This document shows positions 7,887-16,906 of a stretch of 64,000 bases of DNA, piece after piece. The stretch is from Cypionkella sp049896245 (GTDB lineage Bacteria; Pseudomonadota; Alphaproteobacteria; Rhodobacterales; Rhodobacteraceae), in assembly GCF_049896245.1 (NCBI RefSeq), contig NZ_JAFCTX010000017.1:23037-87036 (forward strand). Reading direction: 5' to 3'. The translations under genes and the position numbers were made by a program. The notes beneath the pieces were generated by a model, which was given only the letters and a program-made list of their open reading frames with translations, did not search any database and was not told the origin of the DNA. Numbering within the stretch: position 1 is the stretch's first letter; every line of letters begins with the position of its first letter.

Positions 7887-8792
7887 TCATTCCATCCGAT
7901 TTGGAAGGGGTTTGCTGGGGTGCAGCAGATGTTGCGCCAGAAAATCAATCAGCACCCGCATCTTCAACGCCAGATGCCGCCCGGAGGGATACAGCGCAAA
8001 CACCCCCATCGGCGGCTCTTCATAAGCGGCCAGCAGGCGGACGAGGCGACCGCTGGCAAGGCTGTCGGCCAGAACAAAATCGGGCGAAGACGCGATGCCA
8101 AGCCCAGCCTCAGCGGCGATCATACAGGCAGAGGCGTTAGAGAACGTCAACCGCCCTGCGACCACAACGCGTTGGTTCTGAGCGAAACTCCAGCGCTGTG
8201 GGTCGCGGTAGTTGGTGTCGATCAGGCAATCATGCCCGGCTAAATCTTGCGGCGTTTGCGGCACCCCGCGCGCCGCAAGATAGGCTGGGGACGCCGCCAC
8301 GATCAGTTGCGAGTTGCACAGGTTGCGCGCGATCAGCGTGGTGTCGCCGGGTTTACCGACCCGCACCGCCATGTCGAAGCCTTCATCGACAAGGTTCACA
8401 AGGCGGTCAGAGAAATGCACATCCAGCGCAATCTCGGGATAGGCCTTGGCAAAATCGGCCAGACGCGGGGCAAGGCGGATGGTGCCAAAGCTTAACGGTG
8501 CGCTGAGGCGGATCTTACCGCGCGGCAACAGGGCGGCGTTGCGGGTTTCGGTATCGAGCGCGTCAAATTCATCGAGCAGGCCGCGCAGACGGTCGAAATA
8601 GGTCTGCCCTGCCTCGGTCGCCGCCAGCGCGCGGGTGGTGCGGTGCAACAGCCGCACGCCAAGTTCGGCTTCAAGCTTCGAGACCAGCTTGGAGGCTTGG
8701 CCAGAACTGGTGCCCAAGCGCTACGCCGCGGCGGCAAAACTGCCGGTTTCCAGCACGGTGACGAACATCCGCTCGCTGATCAGCCGGTCCAT
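7887..8792 (-). pseudogene. LysR family regulator interrupted by an in-frame amber codon
   Basis: The frame starts at ATG 8792 (MDRLISERMFVTVLETGSFAAAA) with a typical LysR helix-turn-helix and is stopped by TAG at 8721-8723. It then continues in the same frame (RLGTSSGQASKLVSKLEAELGVRLLHRTTR) through a complete effector domain to 7887. Only one base separates it from a ~301-residue LysR protein: TAG stands where family members commonly carry Q or R. There is no frameshift or other damage, so the lesion is recent, a sequencing error, or suppressed. If real, the DNA-binding domain is lost and the following detoxification operon may be deregulated. Confidence 0.85.
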
Positions 8793-8913
8793 TGGCGCGC
8801 TTTCGCTGTGGAATTTGGTAAAGACTAGCGCGATTGCTGCGGTTTTGGAAGCTAGATGCGCCGGGCGGAGGTGGAAGCCCAAGCGATAGGTTTCATTGAT
8901 GAAATCATTGGAA

Positions 8914-8929
8914 GTGGCAGCCCGTAGGG
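8914..8929. repeat. Candidate att site: 16-bp copy of the tRNA-Glu 3' end
   Basis: The 16 bases at 8914-8929 are identical to 9776-9791, which is the 3' terminus (CCA plus acceptor and start of T-arm) of the tRNA-Glu gene, and to the same part of the second tRNA-Glu copy at 10805-10820. With the intact tRNA on the right and an integrase remnant between, this is the expected distal att repeat of an element that inserted into the tRNA-Glu 3' end. About 860 bp of the element remain. Confidence 0.7.
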
Positions 8930-9077
8930 CCATAGGAACACCTTCCGACAACGCCCCGCAGAATACTTTAATTTATTGATTTGCAAAAATTATTTTAAGA
9001 AATGCTTCCCCCTGAATACCACCAAAACCGACCCGTTCCAACGCTCGATGTTGGTATGGATGTTGTTGGAGGATAGT

Positions 9078-9686
9078 ATGTCGAAGCTTTCTGCGCGCCG
9101 TGTCGAAACCCTGAAAGACCCCGGACTCTGCGGCGACGGCGATATTCTTTATCTATCAGTAAAACCGTCCGGTTCAAAGTCTTGGATTTTGCGCACCGTT
9201 GTTCACGGCAAACGTCGTGACCTTTGTGTTGGGGCGTCTGACCTTGTGTCACTTGCCGAAGCGCGGGACAATTCCCGCGAGTGGCGCAAGGTTTCCGATG
9301 CAGCGTTAACTGTGGCGAAGCTGCGCCAATATCACCCGATCAGAAATGACCTTTCGGCCCTTCGCCATGATGGCAAGGCCCGGCTTGACTCGTTTCTGGT
9401 GCGGCTTACAGGGGCAGACACTACGCCTTACACCCGTGTAGTCGGGCGCAAGTTCTGCAACGGTTTTCGTGAGTGGTGCGACGCGGCTGGCCTGCCTCAT
9501 TGCAGCGTTCATGGACTCCGCAAAGACGCCGCTGCCCGGCTGGCAGAACTGGGCCGCACTGAGTTTGAAATCATGGCGATCACAGGCCACCAGACCAGCA
9601 AGGAAGTCACCCGATACACAAAAGCCGCCAGTCAAAAGACGCGGGCCGCAAGCGCCGTTGTGAAGATGACAGCGGAACGGAACTGA
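9078..9686 (+). pseudogene. Tyrosine recombinase (phage/island integrase), internally deleted remnant
   Basis: A 202-residue frame starting at ATG 9078 behind GGAGGA. Residues 1-70 match the Arm-type DNA-binding domain of island integrases (LSARRVETLKDPGLCGDGDILYLSV, SKSWILR). The C-terminal ~75 residues match the end of the catalytic domain (CSVHGLRKDAAARLAELG, GHQTSKEVTRYTKAAS), supplying the His-x-x-Arg, His and tyrosine nucleophile. The core-binding domain and the first catalytic arginine segment, about 150-200 residues, are missing, so the protein should be inactive. It points toward the tRNA-Glu 3' end 90 bases away, as in tRNA-targeted islands. Confidence 0.82.
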
Positions 9687-9776
9687 AACAGAAGTGTCCC
9701 ACTTTTCGCCGGGGTGTATCCCGGTGGGACAAAATAAGCGGGTAAGGTAATGATATGTAAGGGGGAATTTTTGGAG

Positions 9777-9851
9777 TGGCAGCCCGTAGGGGAGTCGAAC
9801 CCCTCTTACCAGAATGAAAATCTGGTGTCCTAACCGATAGACGAACGGGCC
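9777..9851 (-). tRNA. tRNA-Glu (anticodon TTC)
   Basis: Read on the minus strand, a 75-base cloverleaf with encoded CCA. The anticodon stem CCAGA/TCTGG encloses the loop TTTTCAT with anticodon TTC. The T-arm has GGGG-TTCGACT-CCCC, the D-arm GTCTATCGGTTAGGAC, and the acceptor pairs with a G-T first pair. It is identical to the copy at 10806-10880. Its 3' end serves as one side of a decayed integration site. Confidence 0.97.
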
Positions 9852-9905
9852 ACTGTGGCGCTTCCTAAGCGGTTGGCGCGCGGGGTTCAAGAGGGGAAGA
9901 CCGAT

Positions 9906-10712
9906 TTATCGGTCGATTTTTGCGCCCATCAGCGCGATGGCCTGCTGATAGACCTTGGCAGCGTTCCATTCTTTGATCACCGCGAAGTTCGGCTCGCCTT
10001 CCTGATAGCCCAGCCCCGGTTGCCAGCCCTTGCGGGCCAGGTAGTTGGCGGTGGTTGCCATCGCATCGGTGAGGTTGGTCAGATCAATCCGGCCATCGCC
10101 ATTGCCGTCCTGACCATATTGCAGCGCATTGCCGGGCAGGAACTGGGTATGGCCGAGCTCGCCATGCTTGGCTCCGACAGATTTGGCGCTGATCGAGCCC
10201 TGATCGACCAGCAGCAGCGCGCCGATCAGATGCGGACGGAAGAAATCGGTGCGGCGACAGTCAAAGGTCAGCGTCGCAATGGCCGAGACGACATTGGTGT
10301 CGCCCATGAAATTGCCAAAGCCGGTTTCCATGCCGTGGATGGCAAGCAGAACACCCGCGGGCACACCATATTGTGCCTCCAGTCCCGCGTAAAAATCCGG
10401 GTTCTTCTTTTCACGCGCGCGACCCTGCGAGATGATTGCGTCGGCACCGCGCACCGACAGGAACTTTTGCAGGGTGTATTTAAAGCTTTTCTGATTGCGA
10501 TCAGCCGCGATGGTGGCCTTGGAATAACTTGCCCCGAGCAGTGCGTCGCGGCCTGCTTCGCCGACGCCCTCGGCTTTGGCCTCTTGCGCCATATCGGCCT
10601 TCCACGCGTCAAACCCGGATGAGGTGTTGCCGCAGGTGGCAGACAAAGCAGGGGCGGTTAAAGTCAGCGAAAAAAGCAATGCGGTCAAAGATTTGGTCAA
10701 CACGGTCTGCAT
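9906..10712 (-). CDS. Lytic murein transglycosylase (MltB-like, SLT_2 domain)
   Basis: A 268-residue periplasmic enzyme that cleaves peptidoglycan glycan strands to 1,6-anhydro-muropeptides. It begins with a signal peptide (KSLTALLFSLTLTAPALSA) and carries the family's catalytic glutamate segment (AIHGMETGFGNFMGDTNVVSA). The C-terminal part has GELGHTQFLPGNALQYGQDGNGDGRIDL, typical of MltB-family proteins. No lipobox is evident, so it is likely soluble. It is isolated between two tRNA-Glu genes on the same strand. Confidence 0.92.
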   Translation of the reverse strand: MQTVLTKSLTALLFSLTLTAPALSATCGNTSSGFDAWKADMAQEAKAEGVGEAGRDALLGASYSKATIAADRNQKSFKYTLQKFLSVRGADAIISQGRAREKKNPDFYAGLEAQYGVPAGVLLAIHGMETGFGNFMGDTNVVSAIATLTFDCRRTDFFRPHLIGALLLVDQGSISAKSVGAKHGELGHTQFLPGNALQYGQDGNGDGRIDLTNLTDAMATTANYLARKGWQPGLGYQEGEPNFAVIKEWNAAKVYQQAIALMGAKIDR

Positions 10713-10805
10713 CCAACAAGGAAAGATTATGGGCAGAATAGCCGGGCTGTCGCGCGGCGCAAGGGGGGCTGAAATTATTCAGCGATGTCAGAGTATTGGA
10801 GGAAG

Positions 10806-10880
10806 TGGCAGCCCGTAGGGGAGTCGAACCCCTCTTACCAGAATGAAAATCTGGTGTCCTAACCGATAGACGAACGGGCC
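10806..10880 (-). tRNA. tRNA-Glu (anticodon TTC), second copy
   Basis: Identical in all 75 bases to the tRNA-Glu gene at 9777-9851, same strand, CCA encoded. The flank beyond its 3' end (ggaagtggcag) is closer to the candidate att repeat at 8914 than is the flank of the first tRNA copy. Confidence 0.97.
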
Positions 10881-10933
10881 ACTATGGTGCGGCGGTGTTT
10901 AAGGGCAGATTTGGCGCTTCGCAAGAGGAAAAA

Positions 10934-12676
10934 TCAGGCTTTTGCCGCATCTTCCAGACGAAATTGCACCTTTGTGCGGCCGCCCCATGTGTTCAGCTCT
11001 AGCCTGCCTGCCAGGTGAAAGCGTTGATGGCCGGGGTTTTCCAAAGCCGGGCCGAGATCGCTGTCAAAAGCGCCAAATGCGATGCCTTCGAGGCGGGCAC
11101 CCATGCTGTCGCCGAAGCTGATTTTCAGGTGCTTTTCGCCGATGCGGCGGGTGGTGATGTTGGTGTCGGCGAAGGCAAAGCGCGGGGCGGGGGCAGAGGC
11201 GCCGAACGGGCCTGCGGACTCAATCTGCTCGACAAATCCGGGGGTTGCGGCGGTGGGCATCAGCAGACTGTCGATGCGCAGATCTTCGCGACCGCCCGCA
11301 CCTGCGCCTTGTTTGGCGAGAAGTTCAGAAAGGCGCGCCATCGCGGCTTCGAGTTTGTCGCGCGCAACGGTGAGGCCTGCGGCCATCTTGTGGCCACCGC
11401 CTTTCAGCAGCAAACCTTCGGTGGTCAGGCGGTGAATAGCCGCACCCAGATCGACGCCGGTGACGGAGCGGGCAGAGCCTTTGCCTTCGTTGCCATCAAA
11501 ACCGATCACCACGGCGGGGCGGTGGCTGGCCTCTTTCAACCGTGCCGCGACAATGCCGACGACGCCGGGATGCCAGCCATCGCCTGCGGCCCAAACCAGC
11601 GGGCCATCCATACCGCGCATTTCGGCCTGGGAGAGGGCTTCTTCGCGGACACGGGCTTCGATATCGCGGCGCTCGGTGTTCAGAAGGTCAAGCTTTTCGG
11701 CCAAAGCGGTTGCCTCGGAAGGGCTGTCTGTGGACAGCAGCCGCGCGCCGAGATCGGCTTGGCCGATGCGGCCGCCCGCGTTGACACGGGGGCCGAGCAG
11801 GAAACCCAGCGCATAGGGGGTGGGGGCTTGGTCCATGCGGGCGATGTCGGCGAGGGCGCGCAGGCCCGCGCGTTCGCGGCGTGCCATCACTTTCAGACCT
11901 TGGCGCACGAAGGCGCGGTTGACGCCGATCAAGGGCGCGACATCGGCGACGGTGGCGAGCGCGACCAGATCGAGAAGTGCCATCAGATCCGGGCCTTGGG
12001 TGCTATCCGCGCGGAGTTGGCGATTGGCTTCCACCAGCATCAGGAACACCACGGAAGCGGCACAGAGATGCCCGAGATCGCCGTCTTCGTCTTGGCGGTT
12101 CGGGTTCACCACAGCATAGGCGGCGGGCAGGGTTTCGGTGCCCAAGTGGTGATCCAAGACCACCACATCACATTGGGCGGCGGCGATGGGATCGAAGCTG
12201 AGCGTGCCGCAATCGACGCAAAGGATCAGGTCGTGGTTGCTGCCGAGTTCGGCCATGGCGGGGACGTTGGGGCCGTAGCCTTCGTCGATGCGGTCGGGGA
12301 TATAGAGCGTGGCTTGAGTGTTCATGGCGCGCAGCCAGATGATCAGCAAAGCGGCAGAGGAGCCGCCATCTACGTCATAATCGGCAAATATTGCAATGCG
12401 TTGGCGGGTTTTGACGGCAAGGAGGAAACGCGCGGCGGCGCGTGCCATGTCACGCAGTTTCAGCGGATCGGGCAGCAGATCGCGCAGTTGCGGCGCAAGG
12501 AAGGCGGGGGCGTCTTGCGGGGTGACACCGCGGGCTACGAGCGTGGCGCAGAGGGCGAGGGGGAGGCGGGTGATCTGCGCCATCGCCTCGGCCAGACGCT
12601 CGGCCTCATCGCCGGGGCCGATCCAGCGGCGCTGGGTGAGCGAGTGTTCGACGGAGAGGAAGGCGCGCGCTGTCAT
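10934..12676 (-). CDS. recJ: Single-stranded-DNA-specific exonuclease RecJ
   Basis: A 580-residue 5'-3' ssDNA exonuclease used in recombination and mismatch repair. Motifs in order are the DHH-family FADYDVDGGSSAALL near residue 90, LILCVDCGT, VVLDHHLGTETLP, the LGPRVNAGGRIGQADLG segment, and the C-terminal DHHA1 region ending in GGGHKMAAGLTV plus an OB-like tail. The start at ATG 12676 (MTARAFLSVE) is preferred because the upstream extension is arginine-rich and not family-like. 89 bases downstream of glpX on the same strand. Confidence 0.96.
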   Translation of the reverse strand: MTARAFLSVEHSLTQRRWIGPGDEAERLAEAMAQITRLPLALCATLVARGVTPQDAPAFLAPQLRDLLPDPLKLRDMARAAARFLLAVKTRQRIAIFADYDVDGGSSAALLIIWLRAMNTQATLYIPDRIDEGYGPNVPAMAELGSNHDLILCVDCGTLSFDPIAAAQCDVVVLDHHLGTETLPAAYAVVNPNRQDEDGDLGHLCAASVVFLMLVEANRQLRADSTQGPDLMALLDLVALATVADVAPLIGVNRAFVRQGLKVMARRERAGLRALADIARMDQAPTPYALGFLLGPRVNAGGRIGQADLGARLLSTDSPSEATALAEKLDLLNTERRDIEARVREEALSQAEMRGMDGPLVWAAGDGWHPGVVGIVAARLKEASHRPAVVIGFDGNEGKGSARSVTGVDLGAAIHRLTTEGLLLKGGGHKMAAGLTVARDKLEAAMARLSELLAKQGAGAGGREDLRIDSLLMPTAATPGFVEQIESAGPFGASAPAPRFAFADTNITTRRIGEKHLKISFGDSMGARLEGIAFGAFDSDLGPALENPGHQRFHLAGRLELNTWGGRTKVQFRLEDAAKA

Positions 12677-12765
12677 GGGTTGGGTGTGCCTGACAGCGCG
12701 GCCCGGAGCAAGGCGGAATTTGAGAAATTCCGGCACGATTTCCGTATCGGAAATCGGTTGCGCCC

Positions 12766-13731
12766 TTATTTCATTGGGCTTTTATAGAGCATCCGGCGCA
12801 CCGACCCGGTTTTGGAGCGCATCAGAATGGTCTCGGTGGTGACCCATCCGGGTTCAATCTTAATGCCTTGCAGGATCGAGCCTTGGGTGACGCCGGTGGC
12901 TGCGAAGATCACATCAGCGGTGACCATTTCGTCGCGGGTGTAGATGCGGTTCAGATCGGTGATGCCCGCCTTGTAGGCGCGGGCTTTTTCTTCGTCATTG
13001 CGGAACAGCAGCTTGCCATAAATCTGACCGCCCATGCATTTCAGCGCCGATGCCGCGAGCACGCCTTCGGGTGCGCCGCCCGAGCCCATGTACATATCAA
13101 TGCCGGTGATTTCGCTTTCGGCGCAATGGATGACGCCTGCCACGTCGCCATCGGTGATCAGGCGGATCGCGGCGCCGGTGGAGCGGACTTCGGCGATCAA
13201 AGCCTCGTGCCGGGGGCGCTCCAGGATACAGACGGTGATCTCGTCAGCGGCCACCCCTTTGGCGCGGGCGAGGGCGCGGACGCGGGCGGCGGGGGGCATG
13301 TCGAGGGTGACGGTGTCAGGCGCGTAGCCGGGGCCGATGGCAAGTTTTTCCATGTAGACATCGGGGGCGTGCAGCAGGGTGCCGCGCGGGGCCATGGCGA
13401 TCACGGTGAGGGCGTTCGGCATGTCTTTGGCGGTCAGCGTGGTGCCTTCCAGCGGATCGAGCGCGATATCCACTGCCGGACCGTTTCCAGTGCCGACTTC
13501 TTCACCGATATACAGCATCGGGGCTTCGTCGCGTTCGCCTTCGCCGATCACCACCACGCCCGCAATATCCAGCATATTCAACTGGTCGCGCATGGCGTTG
13601 ACCGCCGCCTGATCTGCGGCTTTCTCATCGCCGCGCCCGATCAGTTTGGCCGAGGCGAGGGCTGCGGCCTCGGACACGCGGGCGAGGCCGAGGGAAAGCA
13701 GGCGGTCTTGGAATTCGGTGACGTCGGCCAT
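12766..13731 (-). CDS. glpX: Class II fructose-1,6-bisphosphatase GlpX
   Basis: A 321-residue class II fructose-1,6-bisphosphatase for gluconeogenesis (in some bacteria this family also takes sedoheptulose-1,7-bisphosphate). Family signatures are VVIGEGERDEAPMLYIGEEVG, the metal-binding DPLEGTT segment, and GSGGAPEGVLAASALKCMGGQ. The start at 13731 aligns with the family N-terminus. It lies between hom and recJ on the same strand, a common alphaproteobacterial grouping, with about 200 bases after hom. Confidence 0.96.
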   Translation of the reverse strand: MADVTEFQDRLLSLGLARVSEAAALASAKLIGRGDEKAADQAAVNAMRDQLNMLDIAGVVVIGEGERDEAPMLYIGEEVGTGNGPAVDIALDPLEGTTLTAKDMPNALTVIAMAPRGTLLHAPDVYMEKLAIGPGYAPDTVTLDMPPAARVRALARAKGVAADEITVCILERPRHEALIAEVRSTGAAIRLITDGDVAGVIHCAESEITGIDMYMGSGGAPEGVLAASALKCMGGQIYGKLLFRNDEEKARAYKAGITDLNRIYTRDEMVTADVIFAATGVTQGSILQGIKIEPGWVTTETILMRSKTGSVRRMLYKSPMK

Positions 13732-13932
13732 GGGGAATCCTTGCGGTAAAATGGGGTTTTGTTTCGTCTAGCCGGGGCGGGGCGAGGCGGCAAGGATGGT
13801 GGCGCTAACAGTTTGAGGACGCTGAGGTAATCCGCCGAGTTGCAATGTTTTAGGGCGTATTGCCGCTGTGCTTAGGCTGCGCTGACGGACGCAGGGCGAG
13901 GCTTGCGTTCATCAAGGCATTGCGAATCGCGG

Positions 13933-15222
13933 TTAAACTTCCTCGATCCGCAACGCGACGGGTGCTCCGACCATCACGCCGGTGTTTGCAAATCGCCCGG
14001 TGGCGTGGTCGATATCGGCGCGGGTGGCTTTGTGGGTGACGATCAGCACGGTGGCTTTGTCGCCCTCGTGGTCATATTGGCGCATCTGGTCAATCGAGAC
14101 GCCTGCCTCGCCCAGACAGGTGGCGATTTTCGCCAATGCGCCGGGTTTATCCAGCAGGGTCATGCGCAGGTAATAGCTGGCGGGGGTCGCGGATTGGGCG
14201 GCTTGCGGGGCGGCGAGGGTGCTGGCGGGTTGGCCGAAGGTGGGCAGACGCAATCCGCGCGCGATGTCGAGCACGTCGGACATCACGGCGCTTGCGGTGG
14301 GGCCCATGCCTGCGCCGGGGCCGCGCAGCACGATCTGGCCGACGGAATCGCCTTCCAGCACCACCATATTGGTGCCGCCTTGCAACTGGCCAAGCGGGCT
14401 GTCGGCGGGGACGAGGCAAGGGGTCATGCGTTGCTCTAGCCCGCGCCCGGTCATTTGCGCGACACCCAGCAGTTTAATGCGGTAGCCCATGTCGGCGGCA
14501 AGTTTGATGTCGTCGATCGAGATCGCACCGATGCCTTCGAGTTCCACCGCGTCAAAGCTGACTTGGGTGCCGAAGGCGATGGCGGCGAGCAGGGCCAGTT
14601 TATGGCCCGCGTCGATGCCGCCGACGTCGAGGTTTGGGTCGGCCTCAAGGTAGCCGAGTTGTTGGGCGGCGTCGAAGACTTCGGCGTAGGTGAGGCCTTC
14701 GTTCTGCATCCGGGTCAGGATGTAGTTGCACGAGCCGTTCATCACGCCCATCACGCGTTTGATTTGGTTGGCGGCGAGGCCCTCGGTCAGCGCCTTGATC
14801 ACCGGGATGCCACCTGCGACAGCGGCTTCAAAGCGGATGACGCGGCCTGCGGACTCTGCCGCGAGGGCGAGGGCTTGGCCGTGATGGGCGAGCAGGGCTT
14901 TGTTGGCGGTCACCACATCTTTTCCGCTCGCGATGGCGGCTTCAGTGGCCAGTTTGGCGGGGCCTTCGTGGCCGCCCATCACCTCGACAAACACATCGAC
15001 ATCGTCGCGTTGAGCGAGAGCTATGGGGTCGGTTTCCCAAGCGCAGGCGGACAGATCCGCGTCGCGGTTCTTGGATTTATCGCGGGCGGAGACGGCGGTG
15101 ATCTGTATGGCGCGTCCGGTGCGTTTGGCGATCAGATCGGCGTGCTGTTGCACGATCTTCACCACACCAATGCCCACGGTGCCAAGACCAGCGAGACCAA
15201 TGCGCAGCGGTTTGGCAGACAT
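13933..15222 (-). CDS. hom: Homoserine dehydrogenase
   Basis: A 429-residue enzyme that reduces aspartate semialdehyde to homoserine for Thr and Met synthesis. N-terminal Rossmann motif GLAGLGTVGIGV, catalytic region VMNGSCNYILTRMQNEGLTYAEVFDAAQQLGYLEADP followed by DVGGIDAGHKLALLAAIAFG, and a C-terminal ACT domain (YYLRMTLLDKPGALAKIATCLGEAGVSIDQM). The complete ACT domain suggests feedback inhibition by threonine. Start at 15222, with GGAG about eight bases upstream. Confidence 0.97.
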   Translation of the reverse strand: MSAKPLRIGLAGLGTVGIGVVKIVQQHADLIAKRTGRAIQITAVSARDKSKNRDADLSACAWETDPIALAQRDDVDVFVEVMGGHEGPAKLATEAAIASGKDVVTANKALLAHHGQALALAAESAGRVIRFEAAVAGGIPVIKALTEGLAANQIKRVMGVMNGSCNYILTRMQNEGLTYAEVFDAAQQLGYLEADPNLDVGGIDAGHKLALLAAIAFGTQVSFDAVELEGIGAISIDDIKLAADMGYRIKLLGVAQMTGRGLEQRMTPCLVPADSPLGQLQGGTNMVVLEGDSVGQIVLRGPGAGMGPTASAVMSDVLDIARGLRLPTFGQPASTLAAPQAAQSATPASYYLRMTLLDKPGALAKIATCLGEAGVSIDQMRQYDHEGDKATVLIVTHKATRADIDHATGRFANTGVMVGAPVALRIEEV

Positions 15223-15291
15223 GAGGGGACTCCGTTTCAGATTGCTTGCGCCGGGTGTTAGCCGATGGCGGGCCGGGGCGCAACGCGGGCG

Positions 15292-15525
15292 TTATTGGCT
15301 CGCGGCTTCGGCGCGCAAAGCGGCGGCGCGGGCGTTCAGGGTGGCAACCGGGCCTGCCAGCGGATCGGCGGGCGTGGTCTGATTGATGCCAGAGATCAGT
15401 TGGTCAGTGGGCAGCAAGCCGGGCGTGGGCAGATTGGTTCGCGCACCTGAATCCACTTCGGGGAATTGGGCACAGGCGGAAACACTGAGAAGCAGGAGAA
15501 GGGCGCGCATCATGTTTGACAGCAT
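15292..15525 (-). CDS. Small predicted lipoprotein
   Basis: A 77-residue frame with a short hydrophobic signal (MRALLLLLSVSACAQFPEVD) and a lipobox-like VSAC, suggesting lipidation and membrane anchoring. The rest is small and rich in Ala, Pro and Thr, with no recognised domain. The start is uncertain: ATG at 15525 is used, 15513 and 15510 are also in frame, and none has a clear ribosome-binding site. It lies 69 bases upstream of hom on the same strand. Confidence 0.55.
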   Translation of the reverse strand: MLSNMMRALLLLLSVSACAQFPEVDSGARTNLPTPGLLPTDQLISGINQTTPADPLAGPVATLNARAAALRAEAASQ

Positions 15526-15679
15526 AACGTGCGCGGCGCGCAGGTTCAATGCGCGGGTTTTGCGCGCGGGTTTTGTGGCGATGGCGGTATTGACCTGATC
15601 CGATGCCATGCTTTTGACCACAGAAACGTCTTCCCAGCGGGGAATGACTTGTGGTTTGGGTGCATTTTGGTGCGGTATT

Positions 15680-15695
15680 CCACAACATGTTGTGG
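15680..15695. promoter_or_regulatory. Perfect 16-bp palindrome, candidate operator
   Basis: The sequence CCACAACATGTTGTGG is an exact inverted repeat with no spacer, in a non-coding stretch upstream of the small lipoprotein gene. Its length and symmetry suit a dimeric regulator's binding site. No matching regulator could be named. Confidence 0.35.
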
Positions 15696-15766
15696 TGTGA
15701 CGGCCTATGTGGCGCAGTGGCAAGATGCGGCCTGGGTGTTGGCAGGTGTGCAAAAAGCTGCAAGCC

Positions 15767-15833
15767 GCCCCGGACTTGATCCGGGGCCTTTTGCTGGCTA
15801 TGCGGAAAAGAGGCCCCGGATCACGTCCGGGGC
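15767..15833. repeat. REP-like imperfect palindrome
   Basis: Two copies of a GC-rich inner palindrome (CCCCGGACTTGATCCGGGG and CCCCGGATCACGTCCGGGG) face each other around a short loop with TTTT/AAAA flanks. The arms match with one difference. This is the structure of bacterial intergenic palindromic (REP/BIME-like) elements. It lies downstream of the pirin gene and could form a strong RNA hairpin there. Confidence 0.65.
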
Positions 15834-15859
15834 GACATAGGTTGTGGTGCCGCGCGTCG

Positions 15860-16771
15860 CTAATGCGCGGGTTTGATAAAGGTGCCGTTGCGCAACTCGG
15901 TCATGGCTTGTTGCAGCTCGGCTTGGGTGTTCATTACGATGGGGCCGTGCCATGCCACGGGTTCCTGGATCGGCGCACCTGACACCAGCAGAAAGCGGAT
16001 GCCGTTGGGGCCGGCTTGCACGGTGATTTCATCACCCTTCCCGAACTCGATCAGGGTGCGGTTGCCGGAGAGGTCGCGGATATTAAGCTCCTCGCCTTTG
16101 TATTCCTTTTCCAGCAGTACACCGCGCGGGTTAGAGCTGTCGGCGAATTTTCCAGCACCTTCAAAGATATAGGCGAAGGCGTGGCGGCGGGTGTCGATTT
16201 TGAAAGTCTTTTTCTTTTCTGGTGGAACGTAAACGTCAAGGTATTGCGGATCGGCGGCGATGCCATCGACCGGGCCGGTTTTGCCCCAGAACGACCCCAC
16301 GATCACCTTCACGATAGAGCCGTCATCATCCATGATTTCCGGGATTTCGTTGGATTTTACATCCTGGTAGCGCGGTGGGGTCATCTTGAGGGCTTTGGGC
16401 AGGTTGGCCCAAAGTTGGAAACCGTGCATCTGGCCCGATGCGTTGCCTTTCGGCATTTCCTGATGCAGGATGCCGGAACCAGCGGTCATCCATTGCACAT
16501 CGCCGCCTTTCAGCGTGCCGCGATTGCCGAGGCTGTCGCCATGATCCACTGCGCCCGCGAGGACATAGGTGATGGTTTCAATGCCGCGATGCGGGTGCCA
16601 CGGAAAACCCGCCATGTAGTCACGCGGGGTCTCACCACGGAAATCATCGAACAGCAGGAAGGGGTCGAATTGGGTTGGATCGCCAAAGCCGAAAGCGCGG
16701 TGCAGATGCACGCCTGCACCTTCAATATGCGGCTGGGCGGTGGATTGGCTGAGAACGGGGCGGAGGGACAT
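15860..16771 (-). CDS. Pirin family protein
   Basis: A 304-residue bicupin of the pirin family. The N-terminal cupin carries the metal-binding signature FPWHPHRGIETITYVLAG followed by MTAGSGILHQEM. The C-terminal cupin (RHAFAYIFEGAG ... GIRFLLVSGAP) has lost most ligands, as usual. Bacterial pirins include quercetin 2,3-dioxygenases and regulators, so the exact role is open. The ATG at 16771 follows AAGGAGCC at good distance. Confidence 0.92.
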   Translation of the reverse strand: MSLRPVLSQSTAQPHIEGAGVHLHRAFGFGDPTQFDPFLLFDDFRGETPRDYMAGFPWHPHRGIETITYVLAGAVDHGDSLGNRGTLKGGDVQWMTAGSGILHQEMPKGNASGQMHGFQLWANLPKALKMTPPRYQDVKSNEIPEIMDDDGSIVKVIVGSFWGKTGPVDGIAADPQYLDVYVPPEKKKTFKIDTRRHAFAYIFEGAGKFADSSNPRGVLLEKEYKGEELNIRDLSGNRTLIEFGKGDEITVQAGPNGIRFLLVSGAPIQEPVAWHGPIVMNTQAELQQAMTELRNGTFIKPAH

Positions 16772-16906
16772 GCAAGGCTCCTTTGATTGCGTTGTCCCTA
16801 AGGTAGGTCTGGTGCGTATTTGCAGCAAGGCGTGAATGTATAGGTCTTATGTGCAGATTTGCGCGGGACGCTGATTTGATCGGGCTTGGGTGATCGGGAT
16901 CGGCGA

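Larger units (their letters stand above)
15526..15859. other. Intergenic region with two palindromic elements
   Basis: No gene is supported in these 334 bases. They hold a perfect 16-bp palindrome at 15680-15695 and a 67-bp imperfect palindromic repeat at 15767-15833, both listed separately. Confidence 0.6.

Noticed and set aside
11015..12787. 590-codon plus-strand frame
   Set aside because: Fully antisense to recJ, which has all family motifs; the Gly/His/Gln-rich composition is that of a mirror frame.
15223..15291. SAM-type riboswitch upstream of hom
   Set aside because: The gap to the upstream lipoprotein gene is only 69 bases and no riboswitch-like conserved core or pseudoknot was seen.
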